64,000 bases of DNA from Spirosoma sp. SC4-14 (lineage in GTDB: Bacteria; Bacteroidota; Bacteroidia; Cytophagales; Spirosomataceae). The stretch covers positions 4,643,001-4,707,000 of the forward strand of contig NZ_CP147518.1 of NCBI RefSeq assembly GCF_037201965.1. The letters are read 5' to 3'. Shown one piece after another: positions 9,369 to 17,247 of this stretch. The translations under genes were made by a program, and so were the position numbers. The notes under the pieces were generated by a model. That model ran no database searches and was not told the DNA's origin. It saw nothing but the letters and a program-made list of their open reading frames with translations. The number at the start of each line of letters is the position of its first letter. The first letter of the stretch is position 1.

Positions 9369-10172
9369 TTAAGCAGGCTGTTGAGTAACTCCTGTTACCC
9401 ACTTTCTCCCTACATACCAAATATATAAGCTATTCGTAACCGCATAGCGCTTGAATAAGCGACGGGGTTCCAGGGCTAAACGATAAAACCATTCCATGCC
9501 GATTCGTTGAATCCATCTTGGTGGCCGGGTCGTTACACCAGCTAAAATGGGCAAGGCTCCGCCAATACCCAACATGACGGCCTGTACCCGCCCCCGCATG
9601 TGTGCCATCCAGCGCTCCTGCTTCGGGCATCCTAAGGCCACAAATACCAGCCTGGCACCCGATTGGTTGATTTGATCGACAATGTCAGCCTCTTCGTCTG
9701 GTGTTAGTTTTCGAAAAGGTGGAGAAATGGTACCGGCAATCTGGATGTTAGGGTAACGTTGGCGGCATACGGCCACTGCTTTGGCCAGCACATCAGGCGT
9801 TGAGCCATAAAAGAATATTGGCAATTGCTCTTCGGCTGCCCGTTTCACCATATTGTTGAGGGTATCGGGGCCTGTTACCTGATCCTGATGCCGTTTGTGG
9901 AGTAGCCGCATGGCCCAGGTTAAGGGGAGTCCGTCCGTACATACCCGGTCGGCCGAATTCACTACCTGAGCAAAGGCTTTGTCTCGTTCGGCTTCAACCG
10001 TCATGTGTACGTTGGCAAAACAGACCATTCGGGACTCATGGCGATGAGCGGCATTGATAATCCACTCCTGGGTCTGTTCGTAAGATCCTGTTGAAACGTC
10101 GAGGCTGATTAATCGGATACGCTTGTCTACTGACTGTTGATTGGTTGTAATCGGCTGTTCTTCGAGTAGCAT
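9369..10172 (-). CDS. WecG/TagA/CpsF family glycosyltransferase (GT26)
   Basis: 267-residue member of the family that transfers N-acetylmannosamine-type sugars to lipid-linked intermediates on the cytoplasmic face. Signature segments: CTDGLPLTWAMRLL, VTGPDTLNNMV, FFYGSTPDVLAKAV, VALGCPKQERWMAHM, GIGGALPILAG and the C-terminal WFYRLALEPRRLFKRY. GC content is at the genome level, unlike the convergent cluster, so it looks like a conserved flank of the exchangeable cassette. It probably still works on the same polysaccharide. Start at the ATG followed by LLEEQPITTN; an earlier start is not seen. Confidence 0.93.
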   Translation of the reverse strand: MLLEEQPITTNQQSVDKRIRLISLDVSTGSYEQTQEWIINAAHRHESRMVCFANVHMTVEAERDKAFAQVVNSADRVCTDGLPLTWAMRLLHKRHQDQVTGPDTLNNMVKRAAEEQLPIFFYGSTPDVLAKAVAVCRQRYPNIQIAGTISPPFRKLTPDEEADIVDQINQSGARLVFVALGCPKQERWMAHMRGRVQAVMLGIGGALPILAGVTTRPPRWIQRIGMEWFYRLALEPRRLFKRYAVTNSLYIWYVGRKWVTGVTQQPA

Positions 10173-10900
10173 CGATTTATGGTAATTATGGATATGATAG
10201 AGGTATTGCGTAGCCAGCCTTCAATCGGCCTAATAGACAGAAAGACGATTGGCTTAATGTAATCGTTAGGATATATAGAGTATATTAACGTCCGTTTACA
10301 TGCCCACTGGCCTTTATGACTTGGGGTTAGTAGTTCGGCTATTTATCGAAACAGGAGATAATGGCTACACAATTAATTAGCCATTTATAGAATAAAGAAT
10401 ACTAGCTAAGTAAACATATACATATCGTTGTTTTTATTTACTATCTATCTAGTATTAATCAAAAATAGGCATAAAACACTACTTATCAAACAATATTTGT
10501 TACTTATTAAAATATTAATAAACAAAATGGTTTTTATTTCAGAACGGCTCTGATTGCCGGGTCTTATGTTTTTTTTTGTCAGACTTTAGTAACATTTACC
10601 TGTCGTCAATTAAGCATTTCCCATTGATACTGTTAATAAGTATTGAATCAAACCAGGTAGAATTTAAGCTTTGCGACGTGGTAACACTCCACCCTTTATT
10701 CATAGAGAATAATTTGATAAGCAGGGATTATGTAAATGCAAATGTTACTAATTTTAATTTAAACATTACTTACAGTAATATCCGTAATATGTGTTAAGAA
10801 TAACTATATAGATTATTCGATGATTTAGTAGCAAGTTTAATTAGTATCCAGAAGTTTATGGACGGATTTAATTATACTTAATTGACTATCACAGAATCTA
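10173..10900. other. Gene-free, AT-rich interval
   Basis: About 730 bases between divergent genes. It should hold promoters for the minus-strand transferase and the plus-strand lipoprotein. I see no credible gene: the only longer frame (10576-10797) starts at TTG inside a T-run and has no recognisable domain or ribosome site. No long inverted repeat was found. Confidence 0.6.
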
Positions 10901-11392
10901 ATGAAAACTCTCCTGTTCGTTTGCACAGTTTGGGCAATTCCTTCGGGTCTGCTGATGAGTTGCGAGCAAAAAATTGTTCAGACGGAAAGGCCAGGGATTT
11001 CACCTGGTAATTATCAGATCACTGGAACAGTATCCTATACTATTGAAGAGGCTGTATCGTCGCAGCCAATTGCTGGAACGTTGACAGTTTATAAAGCTAA
11101 GGAAGGAGACTACTTTTTTAATGAAAACACGAACCTGGGGATTCTATATTTCCAGGTATCAGAGCAAAATCTGAGCTTTTCTATCGCGTCTGTACAAGAT
11201 AGAACTAAAGTTGGTTACACAACCTACTACGGATCACTCGATAAAAGTAGCTCTGGAAAAGTAGTCGGCAATATAATTGAATACGATCGCTTTGTGACTA
11301 CCAGCAGCACAGGTCTTACCAGTCCGACTGGGGAGAAAATAACCTATACTAAAAATATACGTAAGCATGTGTATGTAAAGGCAGTAAAGTAG
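10901..11392 (+). CDS. Small secreted lipoprotein, unknown function
   Basis: 163 residues starting MKTLLFVCTVWAIPSGLLMSC: a hydrophobic leader and a lipobox-like LMSC, so the protein is probably lipidated on Cys21 and exported. The mature part is rich in Thr/Ser/Tyr with alternating hydrophobic residues (YQITGTVSYTI, GTLTVYKA, GILYFQV), consistent with a small beta-sandwich. I do not recognise a family. It is convergent with the ECF sigma gene 78 bases away; a functional link is not shown by this. Confidence 0.7.
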   Translation: MKTLLFVCTVWAIPSGLLMSCEQKIVQTERPGISPGNYQITGTVSYTIEEAVSSQPIAGTLTVYKAKEGDYFFNENTNLGILYFQVSEQNLSFSIASVQDRTKVGYTTYYGSLDKSSSGKVVGNIIEYDRFVTTSSTGLTSPTGEKITYTKNIRKHVYVKAVK

Positions 11393-11470
11393 TTCAATTT
11401 TATTCTGCTTTAAACATGACTTAGCTTTTGCCTTAAAACTGCCCCTGTTGTTCAAGACAATAAAGGCTTC

Positions 11471-12025
11471 TCAATTCTCCGCCAGTTGATATAACGCCAG
11501 CAGTTTCTCGCGGGAGCGCTTCAGGCGCATTTTAATGGCGCTATGGGTTACGTAATACTGCTGCGATAGCTGCTGAATCGACAGCCCCTGTTCGTATTTG
11601 AGCCGGAGGAGGTTGGCTTCGTCGGCGGGGAGGTAGGTCATGGCCAGGGCCAGGCTTTGCAACTGCTGTTCCATGCTGTCCATCGGTTCGCTGATCAGTA
11701 GCAACTGATTGGCCGATGTATCGGTATCGACGGCTGGCTGGATCTGCTTTCGGAGCCGGATCTGATCGATGCAGTAATGGTGCGATATCGAAAAAAGCCA
11801 GGTCGAAAATTTCGAGCGGTTCTGAAACGTGTCGAGCTTCGTCAGGATTTTGATAAAAATCTCCTGTGTGTAGTCCTGCGCATCTTCTTCATCCTGAATC
11901 AGCGTCAGGCAGTAGTGGTACACCCGATCGACGTAGCGTTTGTAGAGAATTTCCAGACAAGCAGACGCATGCGTATGTTGATACTGCGCAATCACTTGTT
12001 CATCGGCCAGCACAGCCTTTTTCAT
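11471..12025 (-). CDS. ECF-type RNA polymerase sigma factor
   Basis: 184 residues with sigma region 2 (EILYKRYVDRVYHYCLTLIQDEEDAQDYTQEIF, then KFSTWLFSISHHYCIDQIR) and region 4 (LPADEANLLRLKYEQGLSIQQLSQQYYVTHSAIKMRLKRSREKL, a helix-turn-helix). This is the usual length and order for extracytoplasmic-function sigma factors. No anti-sigma gene is adjacent on either side, which is unlike the FecI/FecR arrangement common in Bacteroidota. The upstream region 12026-12392 is AT-rich and separates it from the divergent small-protein gene. Confidence 0.93.
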   Translation of the reverse strand: MKKAVLADEQVIAQYQHTHASACLEILYKRYVDRVYHYCLTLIQDEEDAQDYTQEIFIKILTKLDTFQNRSKFSTWLFSISHHYCIDQIRLRKQIQPAVDTDTSANQLLLISEPMDSMEQQLQSLALAMTYLPADEANLLRLKYEQGLSIQQLSQQYYVTHSAIKMRLKRSREKLLALYQLAEN

Positions 12026-12265
12026 ATACGGTTACAGAGGAAATGGTGAGTACCGATCATTGGTTAATGATGGTGACTTAAAGATACTATAATCGATTTT
12101 TATAAACTAAATATTATCATAATAGATTAAAAATTACATTACCGATCTACCTATGCTTCACATTCATCATTCAATAAATAATTCTACTTTTATTATTATT
12201 TGTAAACTTATTTTCGGATACCATATAATAAATCTGGGTATAAAAGTCGGGTTATAGGCGTCTAA

Positions 12266-12346
12266 ATTTATGGAAAGGCATACGTTGGCCGACCTATTCA
12301 GGCAACTTTTCCGTTTTATAATCGTAAAAGTTGCTCATCCATAAAT
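12266..12346 (+). promoter_or_regulatory. Two nested inverted repeats upstream of a small-protein gene
   Basis: Outer arms ATTTATGGA (12266-12274) and TCCATAAAT (12338-12346) enclose inner arms GCAACTTTT (12302-12310) and AAAAGTTGC (12326-12334); both are perfect 9-bp pairs. The structure ends 46 bases before the ATG at 12393, so it could form a folded 5' leader or two overlapping operators. The rest of 12026-12392 holds no gene. Confidence 0.55.
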
Positions 12347-12392
12347 CCTAAAAATCGACTGACTCGTATATACCTGCACTTAAATCCTTACC

Positions 12393-12602
12393 ATGATGAG
12401 CTATAAAGGTTTTTCAATCGAAGTCCAAACCATTGAAAGTTGTACTTTAAATTCACAAACCAACACCTTATATGTAGTTGGCATCCATAAAGTTTACAGA
12501 ATAAAAGATTCCGTATCAAATCTGGTCTATGATGTTAAACGGTCAGTTGAAGCGGCCAGGAAAGCGATTGACAAAAACGGAGCGCGCTGGCGTGCCAGAT
12601 AA
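12393..12602 (+). CDS. Small protein, paralogue of the one encoded at 12948-13160
   Basis: 69 residues, no signal peptide or membrane segment. Shares with the downstream small protein the N-terminal YKxFxIE and the C-terminal block VYRIKDSVSNLVYDVKRSVE followed by ARKAIDKNGARW. Two independent copies in one place and conservation at protein level support both being real genes. The C-terminal part looks like a beta-hairpin then a basic helix. No known family is recognised. Confidence 0.72.
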   Translation: MMSYKGFSIEVQTIESCTLNSQTNTLYVVGIHKVYRIKDSVSNLVYDVKRSVEAARKAIDKNGARWRAR

Positions 12603-12947
12603 ACACGGTTATCACGACTTAACCGATCGCTAAAACAGGTTTGTAAATCAGCGTTGGCACCGGTTTCTTTGCCCTTACCTTTCGGTTACCAGGCATGGTG
12701 GTTAGAAGGAACGGGTTAACCGGGCTCAATGACCATGTATAACCCGTTCAGAACATTCGCCAATCCCTTTTAGGTCGGGCGGTTAAGTTCCGGGGGCTCC
12801 GGACGGGTTCTGGATGCGTTTTTTACTAGAATACGAACACCCCGCCGGGGTAAAAAATAGACCGTATCAGTATGTTGAACCAGCTTTATATCGACTCCAC
12901 ACCGTATGCTTTACACGTTAGTCCGTGACCCTGGAACCAGTTGCCTT

Positions 12948-13160
12948 ATGCCTGAACACTACAAATCGTTTATCATAGAAGAATTCCAGATTGACGTTTG
13001 CAACTGGGATGAGCCAACCGCAGATTTCATTGTACAGGGCCAGCAAACTGTCTACAAAATCAGGCGTATCGACAGCAAGCTGATCTATGGGGTCAAGCGC
13101 TCAATTGCGATGGCCAAAAAGGCAATCGATAAATACGGCAGCCGCTGGCTGACCGACTAA
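12948..13160 (+). CDS. Small protein, paralogue of the one encoded at 12393-12602
   Basis: 70 residues from ATG 12948 (MPEHYKSFII); an upstream in-frame ATG at 12906 would add 14 residues that the paralogue lacks, so the later start is preferred. Conserved with its neighbour: YKSFIIE, VYKI, SKLIYGVKRS, AKKAIDKYGSRW. The 345 bases between the two genes contain no other gene; they include a short ACCCC/GGGGT hairpin near 12839-12851. Function unknown; duplication of a small soluble protein is what the sequence shows. Confidence 0.72.
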   Translation: MPEHYKSFIIEEFQIDVCNWDEPTADFIVQGQQTVYKIRRIDSKLIYGVKRSIAMAKKAIDKYGSRWLTD

Positions 13161-13537
13161 TTCAGATGTCAGGGCAATGGTATCCATGCCGACGGTTTCA
13201 TTGACTTAGACTAAACCCAGGGCTGTACCGTTTTTTTTAGATAAATATACTTGCACTCTCTACTTACTTGCCAGCAAAATCTGCTCGGATAAGTGAATTT
13301 ATATGTTTAAAAAATTAAAAATCGGTAACTTATATTAATTTTATCGTTATCAGTATCTAAAAATCATTATTTAATACAAAGTTTATTTACAGGCCTATCT
13401 TTCTAATAATCAATCAACTATACCTGATTCGTGGATTATTAAAAGACGGTATGCCGTTTACGGCTTGCGCTGAATATATAATTCTGTATTAACTTGAGAA
13501 ATCCACTCCTGATCAAACCTATTTACTATCCTAATTT
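13161..13537. other. Gene-free interval before the LytTR gene
   Basis: 377 bases, AT-rich from about 13230 onward. A run of eight T at about 13231 follows a weak, widely spaced ACGGT/ACCGT pair and may end the small-protein transcript. No gene is seen. The right half should hold the promoter of the LytTR gene. Confidence 0.5.
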
Positions 13538-13894
13538 ATGAAGCTGGATGCTGGCGCGGGTGTACGCCATAAATTTGATCCCCAACAAGTAATTGCGATT
13601 ACGGCCGACATTAATTATAGCTACGTGCATCTGGTCAACGGCAGTTGTCTGCTCCGGAGTCGTACCCTTAAGTGGTTTAGCGAACGCTGGCCTACGCTGC
13701 TGCGCATTCATAAGAACGCGCTGATCAATGTCGAGTACATTCATCACTACAGCCTCATTACGGGTAAGCGTCCATCTGGCTATGTAGTTATGACCAATAG
13801 CCTGCGGCTGGAGGTTTCGCGTCGGAACATTAAGGATGTGCGCGATCGGATGAATCAGATCAATCAAAACAAACCCGTTCGCCAATCGGCCTAA
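13538..13894 (+). CDS. Stand-alone LytTR DNA-binding regulator
   Basis: 118 residues that are almost entirely one LytTR domain: ITADINYSYVHLVNGSCLLRSRTLKWFSERW (strand-strand), LLRIHKNALINVEYIHHY (the conserved RxHxxxLVN element) and the C-terminal LRLEVSRRNIKDVRDRM helix. There is no receiver domain, which is unlike AgrA/LytR response regulators, so activity may depend on a partner, on level, or on a separate receiver protein. Single-domain LytTR proteins are common in Bacteroidota. Targets cannot be inferred from the neighbours. Confidence 0.88.
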   Translation: MKLDAGAGVRHKFDPQQVIAITADINYSYVHLVNGSCLLRSRTLKWFSERWPTLLRIHKNALINVEYIHHYSLITGKRPSGYVVMTNSLRLEVSRRNIKDVRDRMNQINQNKPVRQSA

Positions 13895-14486
13895 CCGACC
13901 CGATCAGCGCGGCTCCGGTTTACTCGCCTGGCAGCATGAGCGACGGAGCAATGGGATCGTTCGCGATTCGCCCTTCAGACTTGCCAGCACCGCAACAGCG
14001 GGCCACAATGTTCGTTTTGCGTTTTCAATGCTTCCCGGCTGATTAAAATCAATTCAGTTCCTAAGGGTCGTCGTTTTGGTTCATGGCCAAAGGGACCAAC
14101 TTTGCCCCGACCGATCAATCGCCGTATGAACGGGTGATGCGAAGAAACAACCGCTATCGATGGGTCTGGGCGCGGGCTACTGTGCCACTAGCAGACCCGA
14201 TCGTCCGTGCGCTCTTTTTCCTTACCCGTGGTGCAGGCGCGTACCGACGTTATTGAGAACAGGCTAGCGTCTGCCTTCCTGGCTCCCCCTTTTCCTCCCT
14301 CTGCCGTTTATGCATGGCCGTTGATTAGTCGGCAATTAGCGTTTCTCTGAACAGCATCCTGTCGTTTGGGTTATATTAGTAATCATTACGTTCATTCTGT
14401 TTACCTGTCAGCCCGATAGCGCCCTTAAGCAGCTTTTGCGTATTCCCCACCCGACGGGTTTCAACAATCAACTAACTCCTACGACC
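13895..14486. other. Gene-free interval of near-genome GC
   Basis: About 590 bases. Unlike other gaps it is not AT-rich, and short frames exist, but none has a plausible start, length or recognisable product. It may contain a decayed gene. No hairpin or repeat stands out. Confidence 0.45.
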
Positions 14487-14855
14487 ATGAGCATCCAGAC
14501 AACCCAGCAATTGCTCCAGAACCTGGCGGAGCATCTGACCAGCACCTCCTCCGTGCAGAAGGTGTACGGCGACCCGATTGTAACCCCCGATAAAACCATT
14601 ATTCCCGTTGCCAGCGTGAGCGTGGGGTTCGGTGGCGGCTACGGAGAAGGTCATTCCACGAAAGCATCGACCAACCCCACCGAAGGCGGTCAGGGCGAAG
14701 GGGGTGGCGTTGGGGGCGGTCTGATGATTAAACCCCTTGGTGTTTACGAAGTAACTGCTACCGGCACACGTTATATACCGCTGGCCAAAAGACGCTATAT
14801 AGCCATCGGACTAGCGCTGGGCTTTGTCCTCAGCCGACTCATACGACGCCGGTAA
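14487..14855 (+). CDS. GerW/YtfJ-like protein
   Basis: 122 residues from ATG 14487. The core KVYGDPIVTPDKTIIPVASVSVGFGGGYGEG followed by a Gly-rich stretch and GGGLMIKPLGVYEV matches the GerW (sporulation YtfJ) family, which is found far outside spore formers. The C terminus has a short hydrophobic helix ending in RLIRRR that may associate with the membrane. An ATG at 14436 would add 17 residues and is less likely. The stop is followed after 96 bases by the alcohol dehydrogenase gene on the same strand. Role in this organism is unknown. Confidence 0.72.
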   Translation: MSIQTTQQLLQNLAEHLTSTSSVQKVYGDPIVTPDKTIIPVASVSVGFGGGYGEGHSTKASTNPTEGGQGEGGGVGGGLMIKPLGVYEVTATGTRYIPLAKRRYIAIGLALGFVLSRLIRRR

Positions 14856-14951
14856 TACCAACCGAATCACCCACCACACTTCTGGTCTGGAACCCGATGG
14901 TCCTTGCCATAAAACCCGGCGCTCCAGACCAGAAGCCAAACCCACTCAGCG

Positions 14952-15977
14952 ATGCGAGCGATGTTATTATCCCAAACCGGCCCGTTTCGGGAGGGCGATA
15001 CGCCCCTGATTCTGGCCGATCTGCCCATACCGACACCCGATTCCCACGAGATCCGGATACGGGTGTCGGCCTGCGGGGTTTGCCATACCGAACTTGACGA
15101 GATTGAAGGGCGTACGGCTCCACCTCATTTGCCCGTCGTACCCGGCCATCAGGTAGTAGGCCGTGTCGATGCGCTGGGCAAAGACGTTACCCGATTCCAT
15201 ATCGACGATCGGGTGGGAGTTGCCTGGATTTTTTCGGCCTGCGGTCATTGTACGTTCTGCCGGTCGGGCCACGAGAACCTATGCGCTCAGTTTCGGGCAA
15301 CGGGTCGCGATGTGAACGGTGGCTATGCCGACCATATGGTTGTCGGTGAAGCGTTTGCCTATCCTATTCCGGGCAATCTTTCCGATACGCAGGCGGCTCC
15401 GCTCTTGTGTGCTGGCGCCATTGGCTACCGATCGCTCCGGCTCACCAATCTACACAATGGCCAGCGCATTGGCCTCACTGGTTTTGGGGCATCGGGCCAT
15501 CTGGTTCTGAAATTGCTGGCCCACCAGTTTCCGCAGTCGGAAGTCTATGTGTTTGCCCGTAGTGAGTCCGTACGGCAGTTTGCCCGTGAGCTGGGGGCCG
15601 TCTGGGCGGGCGACACCAGCGATGATCCGGGCGTGCTGCTCGATGCCATTATCGATACTACGCCTGCCTGGAAACCCATTGTAGAAGCCCTTGGCCGGTT
15701 GAAACCCGGTGGCCGACTCGTTATCAACGCCATTCGAAAAGAAGACCGCGACAAGGATTCGTTGTTATCGCTAAACTATGCCGATCATATCTGGCAGGAA
15801 AAAGAAATTGTCAGTGTAGCCAACGTAACCCGCGACGACGTTCATAATTTTCTGACCCTGGCGGCAACGATTCCAATTAAATCGGCCGTGCAGACCTACC
15901 CACTCACGCAGGCCAATGAAGCCTTGTGGGCCATAAAACAGGGACAAAGCCGTGGAGCGAAAGTGCTGGTAATGTGA
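14952..15977 (+). CDS. Zinc-dependent alcohol dehydrogenase (MDR family, AdhP-like)
   Basis: 341-residue medium-chain dehydrogenase that would oxidise alcohols or reduce aldehydes with NAD(P). Catalytic zinc ligands: Cys44 in ACGVCHTE, His66 in VVPGHQVVG and Cys153 in LLCAGAIG. Structural zinc ligands: Cys97, Cys100, Cys103 and Cys111 in CGHCTFCRSGHENLC. Nucleotide-binding loop LTGFGASGHLVLKLL near residue 175. All expected residues are present. It is followed 100 bases later by a universal stress protein gene on the same strand, a pairing seen in low-oxygen or energy-stress gene groups of other bacteria. Confidence 0.93.
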   Translation: MRAMLLSQTGPFREGDTPLILADLPIPTPDSHEIRIRVSACGVCHTELDEIEGRTAPPHLPVVPGHQVVGRVDALGKDVTRFHIDDRVGVAWIFSACGHCTFCRSGHENLCAQFRATGRDVNGGYADHMVVGEAFAYPIPGNLSDTQAAPLLCAGAIGYRSLRLTNLHNGQRIGLTGFGASGHLVLKLLAHQFPQSEVYVFARSESVRQFARELGAVWAGDTSDDPGVLLDAIIDTTPAWKPIVEALGRLKPGGRLVINAIRKEDRDKDSLLSLNYADHIWQEKEIVSVANVTRDDVHNFLTLAATIPIKSAVQTYPLTQANEALWAIKQGQSRGAKVLVM

Positions 15978-16077
15978 ATCCACACCTGCGCGGAATCAGT
16001 TGGTGAGGTAATGGAAGTCATGGTGTATCCGAAGAAAGCAGACGTAGTTTGTTGCTGCAACGCTATTTCTGATACTC

Positions 16078-16953
16078 ATGACGAAGATCCTGCTCCCAAC
16101 CGATTTTTCGGAAGCCTCGCTCAATGCAATCCAACATGCACTGCATACCTTTTCGGGTTCCGACACCGAGTTTGTACTGCTCCAGGCACTTGGCACATCG
16201 CTTATCAGTTCGCCGGATGGCTGGTCGGCCTACGGCGAACTGATGAGCCGGAGCGAAGCCAATCTACAAACACTCATTGCCGACCTTAAGCGCCATACCA
16301 ACGCGGCTTCTTCCCGATTCCGCACCGCTACACTGGCATCGACTCCCGAACTGGCGATCGATATGCTTCTTCGGGCCGAACCATTCGACTGGGTCGTACT
16401 GGGTGCAACCGGAACGGGAAAAGCCATTGCGTTTGGGAGTGTCGCCACGGCCGTAATTCGGGCCAATCGCGGCAACGTACTGGTTATTCCGGCAACGGTT
16501 CCTCCCCTGCCCTTGCTCAATGCTGTTTTTGCGACCGATTATGCTCCGCTGGCTCGTGCGGCCCGGTATGCGCTCCATAAACTGGTCGAACGCCATCATG
16601 CCCGGCTCACCTTCCTGACCATTCTGGCCAAAGACACGCTGACATCGGCTCCTCCGAAAACCCTTCGGCAGGCTTTTCAGTCGGGGTTTCAGGAACTAAG
16701 TACAACCGAAGCCATCGAATCGCATACCGACCTGCGGAATGGCATCGAAAACTACCTTGAATCGCACTATGTCGATTTGCTGGTAACGGTTTGCCATCAT
16801 CGTTCGCTGATCGACCTACTCCTGAACCGCAGTACAACACGTCAGTTAGCCTATAAACCGATGGTTCCGCTGGCAGTACTGGTCAGCGACGAAACCGAGG
16901 CCGTAGCCCCTACCCTCCTCCAGCATAGCCTGAAAGGGGAGGTCATTTTCTGA
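16078..16953 (+). CDS. Tandem-domain universal stress protein
   Basis: 291 residues with two Usp folds. Domain 1 starts KILLPTDFSEASLNAIQHAL and ends with the nucleotide-binding signature GATGTGKAIAFGSVATAVI followed by NVLVIP, fitting the G-2x-G-9x-G(S/T) ATP-binding motif. Domain 2 (from about residue 145) lacks that motif. This is one of three paralogous Usp genes in 6 kb. Cytoplasmic; such proteins act in stress survival, often in association with nucleotides. Confidence 0.93.
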   Translation: MTKILLPTDFSEASLNAIQHALHTFSGSDTEFVLLQALGTSLISSPDGWSAYGELMSRSEANLQTLIADLKRHTNAASSRFRTATLASTPELAIDMLLRAEPFDWVVLGATGTGKAIAFGSVATAVIRANRGNVLVIPATVPPLPLLNAVFATDYAPLARAARYALHKLVERHHARLTFLTILAKDTLTSAPPKTLRQAFQSGFQELSTTEAIESHTDLRNGIENYLESHYVDLLVTVCHHRSLIDLLLNRSTTRQLAYKPMVPLAVLVSDETEAVAPTLLQHSLKGEVIF

Positions 16954-17213
16954 AGAGCAGGACATGGCTCGTTGTTCAAAACGCAAACTGACAATAATCA
17001 CCCCGGCAACTGACCGCCGACATAGGCTTTCCTGCCGTTTGCGGGTAGGTTTGCAAAGGAGTCAAACATACGTCTGGCTAGAGGCCGAAACGGTCGATAG
17101 ACACCCCTCAACCGGGGTGATGTCGATTCGTAACGATAGCCACGGAAAACACGCCTAAGCGAGAGGAAGTAAAGCGATTCTGGTTGAGTAATAAACACAT
17201 GCAGGGTTCAGAT

Positions 17214-17246
17214 AACCCCGTGGCAGTTTGCCACGGGGTTTCTTTT
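17214..17246 (+). terminator. Intrinsic terminator between convergent Usp and P-ATPase genes
   Basis: Arms AACCCCGTGGCA (17214-17225) and TGCCACGGGGTT (17229-17240), a perfect 12-bp stem with a 3-nt loop, then TCTTTT. The T-run is on the plus strand, so it mainly ends transcription from the upstream Usp gene; it lies directly after the ATPase stop codon and may serve both. The 260 bases between Usp stop and this hairpin hold no convincing gene. Confidence 0.9.
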
Positions 17247-17247
17247 G

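Noticed and set aside
10576..10797. 73-codon frame in the gap before the lipoprotein gene
   Set aside because: Starts at TTG inside a T-run, AT-rich, no ribosome site, no recognisable domain.
13526..13885. 119-codon minus-strand frame over the LytTR gene
   Set aside because: Shadow of the LytTR gene, whose plus-strand product matches a known domain over its whole length.
14839..15123. 94-codon minus-strand frame over the dehydrogenase start
   Set aside because: Antisense to a clearly coding region with complete zinc ligands.
16964..17158. 64-codon plus-strand frame after the first Usp gene
   Set aside because: Composition and residue content look random, and no start context is visible.
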